Shown here: one piece after another, positions 54,485 to 64,000 of the stretch
Position numbering within the stretch: the first letter of the stretch is position 1
Layout: every line of letters starts with the position of its first letter
NCBI RefSeq assembly: GCF_904849725.1
Contig: NC_058518.1
Coordinates: forward strand, 329,304,581-329,368,580
DNA length: 64,000 bases
Reading direction: 5' to 3'
Origin: Hordeum vulgare subsp. vulgare
Lineage: Eukaryota > Streptophyta > Magnoliopsida > Poales > Poaceae
Made by a program: the position numbers and the translations under genes
Notes under the pieces: generated by a model
Database searches by the model: none
What the model saw: only the letters and a program-made list of their open reading frames with translations
Told to the model about the DNA's origin: nothing

Positions 54485-57150
54485 GCATATGTCACATCTC
54501 AACAAGAAGAAATAGAAAGAACTTTAAAAGAACGGGTCTTCATATTTGCCACACGTGATATAATGGATATTCGATTACACGATTCTGTGTGACATACCCA
54601 CAAGGCAACTCACATGATTATGTATGTGTGGGCATTAAAATTGAACACACGTTCTCGCGCAGCTATTTCGTGTCTCACGTCCAACAACAGTTATTCATCC
54701 TCACATCGTACATGTGGCATGAAGCAAGTTTGTCCTAACATTTTTTGCTGGCAACTTTAGTTATTCGGACAAGGCAACTTTAGTTGTAAATCATGATAAG
54801 TTTTCTGTTTTGGTTAATTATATAGTCTCCATGTCTAATTAACGGTAGTTGCCACGTGTGGTCAACCCATATTTGTCATGTATGATCGACCATAGTTGAC
54901 ATGTGTGATTAACTAGTTGTTACGTGTGTTTTAACCATAGTTGTCATGTAGGTAAATCATAGTTGTCATGTGTGATTAACTAGTTGCCACATATGCACAA
55001 TTGTACTTGTCATCTATCACCGTACAAGCGTTGTGTGGGCAAAGAGCAGTTCATCCATACGGCGTGTACTGGATGATATCTGTGTGGGCCAGGACTGGTT
55101 CACCCACACGGCGCAGCTGGCATTCGCGCGCTGCAGCTCGTGTGGGCGAGTGCTCTAACCCCCACACACCACACAACGCCTACGTGACACTTTAATTTCA
55201 TTAAAAATCGTCAGGATTCGTGCAAAACAGAACAAATAAAGATTAAGACGTGTGGACAAAGTATAGAAATGCCACACGTATTGACATTATCATTTGGGAA
55301 AAAGAATTTCCTAAAGCAAAAAAAAAAACCTAAATGATAATGCACACGCATGTGAGACGAGGCAACATAGTCCACACATCAACACAATCATCCATCTTGC
55401 CACATTAAACATATGACATAATCAAAATCTTTTTATTTTTTGACTTACAATGTTTTATCTCTTAAATAAAAAATCCAATTAAAAATTCATTTTTACCATT
55501 AATTTCGTCTCGACAATATCTTCAAAACTAGATCTTATATTGATACGTTTCGACGATATTTTTCTGGACAAAAGTTAACATGATGTTACACTAAATTTGC
55601 TATAGTGTTTATAATAAAGTTGCCATGACATGTTTCATGTAGTTTTTACTTCTAGATTTAAAGCTACCATTGTATTTCAACAAATTTTCACGACAATTTT
55701 AATTAATTTGCCTTGACAAATTTTAGTAATTAACCATGATAAATTTAATTCATGGATCATGGCAATTTTAAGTAATTCATCATGACAAATTGAGTTACAC
55801 ATCATGATAATTTTAGTATTTCGATCATGACAATTCTAGTATTTTGAACATGGAAAATATTTTTTGTATGAACCATGACAAATTTTACTACATGTATCAT
55901 TGCAAATTTAAGTAATTCATCATGGCAATTTTAATTTATGGTTCATGGCAAATTCGAGTCATTGACCATGCATTTCTAAATTGAGTGGCCCCAGATTTCA
56001 TTTTTACTTATGAACCATGTCAAACCTATTTCATGGATCATGGAAAATTTTAGTAATCCATCATGGCAAGTTTAGTTTCTTAATTCTCTTTTTTATAACA
56101 TGTCAAAATTTACTTTAAACATAGAATAAAAAGTAGTTTAAATATATGATGACAACTTCAGTGTAATCATAATGACAATTTATATGCAATAAATATGACA
56201 ACTTTTAACTCCAAAAAAAGCGATCGAAATATATCGATATGAGATCTAATTTCAAAGATCTAGTCACGAAGGATATAATAATTAAAACAGTTTTTCAATT
56301 GAATTTTTTAAAAGAAATAAAACATTGAAAAACTGAAAAGATGAAAGATTTATGCTGACATCATCAGTTTTGTCACTAATGCGTGCATGCGATGACATGA
56401 CCCAATATGTGATCATGAGGCGTGTGGTCGGGTGTTGCTTCCACCACAAGTATGGTGGTTATTGGTGTCCAAAACGAATGTGAACGTGGCATACATATGC
56501 ATACCATAACTTCCATGCATTTTGGTGATTTTTTGAGTTGATTTAATTATATCAGCATAATTAAGTTTGGGATTTATTTAATAGTCATATTGAATCCATT
56601 TGAATAAAATGGATTTCTTCAATAATTGTAATGGTTGGAAATATTTACATTTGTTGTCTTTATCGCTAAAATCAACCACGACAATTAAATGGGTATCAAT
56701 ATTTAGAACTTGTTGACTGATTTGTTTATTTGATTTTGAAGGAGGTTATGAAGCTTATTCGTAAAAAGGAGGGTGTGAAGCTTCCATGCCTCTATATGCC
56801 AATGATATGTCACCAAGCCGTTGAGTCCATTACACTTGGAAATAATTACGCACCACAAAAGACCCTTGTTCCTTTTCAATGATTTTTTTCTGGAAAACTT
56901 TCGATCTATTCATCTTCAATCATGAAAGTACAATGAACACCATAAATAATAAAGACTACATCAATATTCGTATACCATCTAACGACAACTACAAGCACTG
57001 AATCTAGTCGAAGGCGCTCCGTCATCTTCCCTCTCTCGTTGGAGCTGGGGCAGAACTTGTTGTAGTAGACAGTCAAGAAGTCGTCATGCTAAGGCCCCGT
57101 AGGACCAGAGCACCGGGACGGCAGCCGTCGTCGATGAACACTAGCTTAGA
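54485..57150. repeat. AT-rich region with two blocks of degenerate tandem repeats
   Basis: From 54848 to 55010 about eight units of 21-24 bp follow a TAGTTGTCATGTGTGATTAA pattern. From about 55610 to 56100 some 20 loosely spaced CATGRCAA words recur with AATTTTAGTAATTCAT between them. The two blocks flank a stretch with CACACG and GTGTGGGC words (55020-55390). No gene is supported. A foldback or MULE-type DNA element is possible, but I found no ends. Confidence 0.5.
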
Positions 57151-57543
57151 TCAAAAGGATCCAACCTGAAGACATATGAACAAAGACGAACAACAATCAG
57201 ATCGGGGAAAATTCAAGAAAGACAAATCTACCAAAGACATCTCCACACGCCTAGTGACGATACTAAAAGCACCACCGAAATAGGGGTTAGGCAGGGAGAA
57301 TCCTATTACATTTACAAGGACCCATCGCTGCCTCGTCGTTTTGATCAGGACACAAATCCTAATAAAACTCGAAAAATGTCGAAAAATGAAGCCCTCTAAC
57401 AGGCATGGGCCGAAACCACCGCGCCCCATGGCGCTAAGGCCACTGGAAACGAGGCAGATCGGCAATGGCGTTGACGGGAGATAGAGAAACTCTAATATTT
57501 TGGGGACGAGGCACCTCCTTGAGGAGCCTGCATATCGCTGCAT
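57151..57543 (-). repeat. Probable dispersed-repeat remnant
   Basis: A 130-codon frame on the minus strand is open but resembles no protein I know. The plus-strand wording (AGCACCACCGAAATAGGGG, AGGCAGGGAGAA) is of a kind I associate with a common unclassified Triticeae repeat. I treat it as repeat sequence, not a gene. Confidence 0.35.
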
Positions 57544-58286
57544 TTTTTAGGGGTTGTGTAATTAAAAAAATTCTTGTGGGTGAAACTTAGCTCTTTACTT
57601 TGTACAGTCATAATATTTTCTATAATTCATCTACTAATGTGGGTTGTAGGCATAAGCAAGAGTGAAATAGGTGTAGTCGAGATTTTTTTGGCCTTTCATT
57701 AATATGATATATATATATATACATGTTGGCCGGGTTTTCTTGTCACAAAGTTGTACTAAATCAATGACGATTTATATCGATTAGAGGAAGTGTGTTATAT
57801 AATTCCGCGGTACTTGTTGCTCTATATTGTTCTTGCCTTAACATGTGCTTGGTGTTTTTTCTTCCTTCTATTTTCATATTTGATTCTAGTACATGTGTTG
57901 AGCTATTTCTGTGCAACCCGGTAAATGTGTCTTAGAAAAATGTTTGCCTCGCATGATTTGGGTGCTAAACGGCTAACCGAGTTTGTTCTACGAAAAATCA
58001 AAGCTATAGTTCTTCGATGTAGATGGCCTTGACTTTTTCCTTTTTCTTTCACGGTAAATCTCGATATAACACTATCCGAGCATATAGCATTGTCTCTTGC
58101 TTTTTTCGTTATTCTTACATGATACATCCTCGTCTAACATTGTGTGGATGTGATAATTGCGTGTTGCGTGACTGTCACTTTACTTTTCTATGTGAAAGAT
58201 GTGTTACCGAAGTTGATAGGATACTTGATTCTTATGAAAATTGTTTTTAGTACTTTACAAATAACATAAATATGGTTTAAATACTA
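57544..58286. other. Unassigned AT-rich stretch
   Basis: It contains a short AT dinucleotide run (57707-57721) and small open frames without recognisable content. I see no feature with support. Confidence 0.4.
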
Positions 58287-58291
58287 CTTCT

Positions 58292-59740
58292 TGATACGTC
58301 TCCAATGTATCTATAATTTTTTATTGTTCTATGCTGTTATGTTATCATTCTTTGCTGTTTTATAATCATTTTATAGCAGTTTTATATCTTTTTTGGGATT
58401 AACCTATTGACATAGTGCCTAGTGCCAATTGTTGTTTTTTCCTTCGCAAAAAATCCATATCAAATGAGGTCCAATTGCCACAAAACTTTACGAAGATTTT
58501 TTTGGGACCGAAAGGAAACTTGGGAGCCAAGATTGAGCAACAACCAAGGCCGAGGGGGGCCACTAGAGACCACGACACGCGAGAGGCCCCAGCGCGGCTT
58601 GGTGTCTAGTGGGGCCCTCCCGAAGCTACGAAAACCAATCTAAAGCCTTTTCCAGAGGAGAACACGATCATGGAGGGATTCATTATCTCCATTGGTGTTC
58701 CTACCATGATGCGTGAGTAGTTCATATCAGACCTACGGGTCCGTAGGTTGTAGCTAGATGGTTTTCTCTCTCATTTTGTTTCTCAATACAATGGTCTCTT
58801 GGAGATCCATATGATGTAACTATTTATTTTATGGTGTGTTTGTTGGGATCCAATGAAATGTGATTTTATGCTCAGATCTATGAAAACATATTCATGCTTG
58901 ATTATTACAACCTCGTATTTCTTCTCCGATATTTGGCTTTTGTCTGGCCAACTTGATCTTTTATCTTGCAATGAGAAGAGGTGCTTTTTGATGGGTTCGA
59001 TCTTGCAGTGCTTAATCTCAGTGATAGAAAGAGACATGGCATGCATGTATCATTGCCATTAAGGATAGAAAGATGGGATCTATTCCTACATGAATAGATC
59101 TTGTCTACATCATGTCATCGTTCTTAAGGAATTATTTCGTTTCTCCATGAACTCAATACACTAGATGCCTGGTGGATAGCGGTCGATGTGTGGAGTAATA
59201 GAAGTAGATGCAGGCAAAAGTCGGTCTAATTATTTTGGACATGATGCCTATATACATGATTATTGTCATGAATATCGTCATAATTATTTTCTTTTCTACC
59301 ATTTTCCCAACAGTAATTTATCTACCCACTGCTTATATTTTCTCGAGAGAAGCCACTAGTGAAACCTACGGCCCCCGGGTCTACTTCACACAATCTATTT
59401 GCAATCTCTACTTTGTTATTTGTTTGTGTACTTTATTTGCTCTTTTGTTTTCAGATCTATATTATCAAAAAACCCAAAAATACCTTATTGTGTTCTATTT
59501 GCTATCACTCTTATTTGCATCTATCAGTTTATCCTTACTTTACTCACGAAGGACTGACAACCCCTCTACGCGTTGGGTTGCAAGAATTTGCTATTTGTGT
59601 ACACGGGCTGCTTAAATAGTCTTGTGGACCTTCCTACTGGATTGATACCGTAGTTTCTTAACTCGGGGAAATACTTGTCGTCGCCGTGCTACATCATCCT
59701 TTAAGCTTGGAGGGAGACCAACGCACCTGTGAAGACGTCA
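58292..59740 (+). mobile_element. Solo Gypsy LTR
   Basis: 1449 bp opening TGATACGTCTCC and ending GAAGACGTCA, flanked on both sides by CTTCT (58287-58291 and 59741-59745). No polypurine tract, primer site or interior adjoins it. It is related to the LTRs of elements A and I (shared CTAGATGCCTGGTGGATAGC-like and CCCCCGGGTCTA segments). A solo LTR forms by recombination between the two LTRs of one element. Confidence 0.85.
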
Positions 59741-59884
59741 CTTCTCTCATTTTAATCATGTATACTTTTGAAACACAAGATTTAACATACATTTCTTTCA
59801 TTGACTTAGCTTCCTTTCTATACTTCACTCATTTTAAGCATGAATACTTAAAAAGAGACCATGTTAAACCTCCAATGTTGACAT

Positions 59885-61200
59885 TGTTGGTAAACATAGT
59901 AGAAAACAAAAAAATGCCCTACGATCAACCAAGAACACTATGAAGATATAATAACAGTTGGGATCATGATCGTTACCGCCACCGAGTTACAACGGAAGAA
60001 GAATGTGATTATCGACCATACTTGGAGTCCCTCAAACTATAGATGAACGATCCCTTGAACTGAACACCGAAAGCACGTCATGTCTACTTGGTTGCAAGCG
60101 TACAGTCTTCAGGATCTGGCAGCGCTTTACCGTCGAGAGATAATCGTCGCTGGAGAATTAAAGGGAGGAGATTAGAACCACACCGAGCTTCTAATTATGA
60201 GGATTAGAGGAACTAGACCCAGATCTAATTAGTCAACTAGGAACAACTAGAACTAGAACTAGAAGGACCGGAGGAGGCTCCAAAACTTGTGCACTCAATA
60301 AGTGCCAATACCTCAAGTATATATAGGTTGGAAGGAAGTGGGAGGGCGCCACCCAATGAGGGAAATAGCTCCCTTATTGGTCGGCCATGGGAGGAGTAGT
60401 TGGACTCCTCCCCCTCCCCAATTCGATCTCCTTCCTTAGGGAAGGGAGGCGCCTCCCACTTGGGCCCTTGTGGCATAAGTTGCCTTCCACCTCTTAGCCT
60501 TTTAAGGCTCATTGATATTTAATTAAATATAAATTGTTCTAAATACTTTCATATCATTTTATATATAATTTAACATCCCTTGAAACATTTTCCACAGACA
60601 TATTATTTATCGATAATACCCGGTATAACACGATACTCTCTGGAACCCTTCTGGTGACCCGAAACGCTCATGGATCCTCTCAAAACTAGTCCCTTGTCAA
60701 ACTTTCGATGAACCTCTAAGTTGTCTTTAATACTACCTAGTTACAAATGAATGTTTGAGAAACCCCAAAGCTCATTGTACGGTAAGAAGTGACTATGATA
60801 CTCTCATTGTTAAAGGAATATAAAACACAAGCTAACACTCTTGTTATAACAATTGATTTCACACGATATTATCTCAAAGTATAACAAACAAGTTTTTGGA
60901 TCAATTCAATATGATTGTTCCTCTAATGTCATAATATCAATGTTTTCCTAGGACTATCATTATACTTAGCGATATCCTAAGATCCAAAAAAACATGATCA
61001 CCAACAACCCTTGAGCAAGTCGTAGATGCAATAATAAGAATCCCTACTTAGTCATTTATCATTCCACACGTGCATATGAGTTTCCCACTGAATCACATAT
61101 TCCAGGATCATAACAGCTATAACACAGGATATAAACCCTTAATTATTAATATGGAAATATAATAATACAATATTATTGCCTCTATGACATATTTCCAACA
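59885..61200 (-). mobile_element. LTR of a second Copia family, minus strand
   Basis: 1316 bp opening TGTTGGAAATATG on the minus strand at 61200 and ending at 59885. It resembles BARE at its termini but not in its body, so it is a related family. The flanking interior starts with CTCTTCCACTTTCGCTAGAG, the complement of a BARE-like polypurine tract, so this is the 3' LTR. Confidence 0.75.
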
Positions 61201-62300
61201 CTCTTCCACTTTCGCTAGAGTCAGTAATCTAGTTAGCACCTTTTACTTTTACATGAGTGGCAATCTGCCGTGAATCCATGCTTTGCTTGTGGTATACACT
61301 CTGTCCTATCGAATTTGAGAATTTCATATACATGTGTACCATTTTCATTTCAATGTACCTTCCATGCTTTCACAAGATTTCATGATTTTGTGAAATCAGC
61401 TTTGTATATTTTGAACCATTGTTAACACTTTGATTCCTTAGACTTAGCTACGAAACCACTATTAAGAATAGTTTCCATTGGCACAATCATGCGGAATCTA
61501 TACAAAGTTCATACATGAACTTTTGATTCATCACCCTCCATTGTTGTTTCTAAAGAAATAATATACTCAGCCTTCTTTTATAGAATTCACCACACTAAAT
61601 TTTAGGACAAATTCCTACTTACTCTGCCACCATATATCATTTAATTTAAATTGAAAATCGTGTGGAGCATCGATGAAGATTCTATCATTGTACTACTTAC
61701 AATGATCATGTACTGATGTAATCCTTTACAACAATCTTTTCATTTTCTCCGTTTGCGAGAAACATGTCGTTAGTACTTAACGACATTTTTACTCTTGTCC
61801 TATGAGGTATGATCAACAATTTGATCATTCTGCTAACTTTACTCACAACTTACTTGGAGTACTAGACATGTCCGCCTATTTACATACCATGGAATATAAT
61901 AAACACATGTGTGATTGAAATCACGTATTCACTCATTAGTATTTCAGAATACCGATTCTTGTTAAAACTCCTTCATGTGACTTCTATAAGAAACTCTTCT
62001 TGGTGTTCTTCATACTAAACTACTTTAGTATTTTGTCAATATGTATTTTGGCTAAGCCGGATTAGACATTACTATCTCCATATATTGTTATGCCTAATAA
62101 TAGGAATATATTTCCTAAGTACTTTACTGAAAAACTAGTTTCAATAAAGTCTTAATTCATGTCAAGAATTTATATAATTTTCAATCACCAATGTGTCATG
62201 CACACATAGTTTTTAGAAAGATTATCATGCTACAAATTACTTTCTTGTAAATACAAGTATCTTTCCTTTCCTCGATGAAACCAAATTATTTGAGATTTTC
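61201..62300 (-). mobile_element. Interior remnant of the second Copia element
   Basis: About 1.1 kb of AT-rich, broken sequence continuing from the polypurine tract, in the place of the RNase H/RT coding part. No open frame remains. The element is truncated near 62300 and its 5' LTR is not in the window. Confidence 0.6.
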
Positions 62301-62527
62301 ATCACAACAAAGATAAGGGTCGGCCCTGAGGGGGGAGGGGGCTGCCTCGGCCCCCCAATTTCTAGGGTCCTCCTCAAACATGCACAAACCCATGGCCTAT
62401 CTGCACCTGTTGGCGCTCTACTCGAAAGGGAGAAAAATGGCACATAGTGTAGTCAGCCCACGAATCCACAACTCTAGGACATTATGTTATTTTTTTCTAG
62501 CGCTCGTTTCCCTTTTAATCCTTAGGA
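62301..62527. other. Unassigned short segment with G-rich start
   Basis: The segment starts GGTCGGCCCTGAGGGG and has a C-rich part soon after. It lies between the Copia remnant and the LINE 3' end. It may be a short dispersed repeat, but no termini are visible. Confidence 0.3.
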
Positions 62528-64000
62528 TTTTTTTTGACGGGAACGCGAGCATTCCATTAAGACACAGCGATATCGCTGGTCACAAGACTAGTTACAAAGT
62601 TCGGGAAATCTGACAGCCAAACAGATTGATCAGACTGTCGGCTCCTCATACCCAACGCTGCTAAAGAATGAGCAGGCCTATTACATGCCCTCGGGCAAAA
62701 CTCAACAGCATAATCAATAAATTCGGCAATAAGTTGGTACTTAATATCAAGAAACAGATGACCAACCTTGACTGATCAAAAGATGGGGACAACAAAGCCT
62801 ACTTCAAGATCTGAGAATCAGTCTCAAGGATTATGCGCCCCATGCCCAGCTGAGTAGCCAAACCGATGGCATGCTGAATCGCAAGTGTTTCCGCATGCAG
62901 AGCATCATAGGCATGTGTAATCCTTCCATCAGCTGCAAAAATAATAGATCCATTGCTATCACGTGCAAGTGCTCCCCAACCACCATCTTTACTCTCTTCC
63001 AGAAAAGCACCATCGGTGTTAATTTTAATAAACTCAGCCGGTGGGCATGTCCATCTTGGGGTTGAAGTAGTACTTGATTTAGTCGTCGGTTTGAAAAAAC
63101 GCAGCCACTCATCTGTGCTTCGCTTGATCAAGAAAATAAATTCACCAGTAGATAGCCTGGACTCATTATGATTAGTTTTGTTCTTGTCTGACCACCAAGC
63201 CCACAAAAGTGCGACGGTCATCATCTTCTTCTCATACGGGAGCTTCAGAATACATTCCAGCACATGGATCGGGCTTTGACATTCCATCAGTTGCATACGA
63301 ATATCCTCAATCTGGAGACCCCGCCAGAGCGGTTTAACACCCTTGCATGGAAAGAATAAATGACCACCATCCTCAGAGAGCCTATGAGAGACCACACAAG
63401 ACGTGTCCAGGTCCACTCCTCTCCTGGCAATATTCATATGCAAAGGGTGGCTATTATGGCCGAACCTCCAAAGGAAATGGTGTATTTTTGCCGGGCAATG
63501 CAACTTCCATAAATCCCTCCAGACTTCATTCTTCCATGAGCCTCCAACCGAAGGCCATCCTTCTTTGCTACCAGAATTCGTCAGCTCGGTCGCTAAATGC
63601 ACACGGTAAGCCGATTTAACAGAGAATACTCCTTTTGCATCAAAATGCCATGCAATCCAGTCCTCTGTATCTGCACACAAAGGAATGGATAAAATCTCCT
63701 GGACATCCTCCACGCAAAAAGTGGATCGAACAAGGTTTTTCATTCCAACACATATTATCATGATCGATCAACTATGATACAGTTTGTACATCGTGAGTGC
63801 CTCTGTGAGAAATTGGGCGCCTTGTATTGCCTCTAGGAAGCCACGGATCCTCCCAGATTTTGATATGGGTGCCATCTCCAACCCGCCAAACCATTCCTTG
63901 TTTGATCACCTTGACCCCCTGTAAAATACTACGCCACACATAGCTCATACCCTTCACCGGAGAAGCATTCAAGATGTTACCATCTCGAAAATACAGAGCC
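62528..64000 (-). mobile_element. L1-type LINE, 3' part, minus strand
   Basis: The A-tail (T run at 62528-62535 on the plus strand) marks the 3' end. Upstream, in its own direction, come the end of ORF2 and the part running out of the window at 64000. Sequence near 62630-62760 still encodes the ORF2 C-terminus (ACNRPAHSLAALGMRS), which is out of phase with the main frame. Confidence 0.85.
62799..63972 (-). pseudogene. LINE ORF2 C-terminal part: zinc-binding region and RNase H
   Basis: 63772-63972 encodes SYVWRSILQGVKVIKQGMVW and the GDGTHIKIWEDPWLP segment found after plant LINE reverse transcriptase. 62799-63761 then gives the zf-RVT region (VWRDLWKLHCPAKIHHFLWR, with C and H ligands) and an RNase H domain (KINTDGAFLEESKDGGWGALARDSNG, then HAETLAIQHAIGLA and LETDSQ), with D, E and D visible. 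Lesions: a frame break between 63761 and 63772, a TAG right after SQILK (62799-62801), and a frameshift soon after. It is therefore a dead copy. The RT itself lies beyond 64000. Confidence 0.85.

Noticed and set aside
55610..56100. Repeated CATGRCAA words considered as a CRISPR-like array
   Set aside because: Units are degenerate, spacing irregular and there are no unique spacers of constant length; the sequence is plant nuclear DNA.
57151..57543. 130-codon minus-strand frame considered as a gene
   Set aside because: No recognisable domain, and the sequence looks like a dispersed repeat.
58023..58250. 75-codon plus-strand frame with several Cys residues
   Set aside because: The cysteines do not form a known zinc-binding spacing and the stretch is AT-rich with no supporting context.
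59208..59619. Two overlapping plus-strand frames of 135 and 86 codons
   Set aside because: They lie within the solo LTR, and equivalent LTR sequence at 2710-3133 and 10191-10481 gives similar chance frames.

Overview
The window looks like nuclear DNA of a grass of the wheat/barley tribe (Triticeae). The evidence is a BARE1/WIS/Angela-type Copia element, several Gypsy elements with long LTRs opening TGATACGTC and primer sites matching plant tRNA-Asp, short Tourist/Harbinger-type MITEs, L1-type LINE remnants, and very low gene density. Most of the 64 kb is nested transposable elements. I support two plausibly functional host genes, a P450 and a BPS1-like gene, plus one transposon-borne AP2-domain gene.

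Left block (1-31000). The oldest layer is a minus-strand LINE ORF2 fragment, now in two pieces (29341-29676 and 30834-30975). It is split by a 1.15-kb PIF/Harbinger-like element (29680-30830, TSD TAA) carrying an AP2 gene, and cut off on the left by a minus-strand BARE/Angela element of which only the 5' part survives (27178-29340). A plus-strand gag-only Gypsy element (II) follows that Angela remnant. Its 3' LTR is split (15405-16323 and 26446-27177) by a minus-strand Athila-like Gypsy element (III, 16324-26445) with gag, protease, RT, RNase H, integrase and an extra coiled-coil ORF downstream of pol. Its 5' LTR was hit by a minus-strand gag-protease Gypsy element (I, about 3441-11418). Element I abuts a plus-strand relative (A, 1-3440), forming a large imperfect inverted repeat; the part of II expected on that side is missing, so a rearrangement or deletion is likely.

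Gene island (31000-34650). An intact intronless CYP89-like cytochrome P450 (31065-32636, minus) is followed upstream by a Tourist-like MITE (32984-33373) and a GC-rich stretch ending in a decayed fragment of a CSP41-type chloroplast stem-loop RNA-binding protein gene (34265-34602).

Centre (34648-50810). A Copia element with short LTRs (188 and 172 bp, TSD GATTC), a long GC-rich leader, separate gag and pol frames and one frameshift in RNase H is interrupted inside its reverse transcriptase by a complete minus-strand BARE-type element (40732-49319, TSD GGATT). The two 1811-bp LTRs of the BARE element look identical, yet its interior is coding-dead.

Right block (50811-64000). A BPS1-like gene (51415-52779, minus, probably with a 5'-UTR intron) is followed by two related MITEs, an AT-rich region of degenerate CATGRCAA repeats, a clean solo Gypsy LTR (58292-59740, TSD CTTCT), a truncated minus-strand Copia LTR plus interior (59885-about 62300), and the 3' part of an L1-type LINE with RNase H domain (62528-64000, minus).

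Boundaries come from reading termini, TSDs, PBS and PPT motifs by eye. Family names are given only where the sequence made them recognisable.
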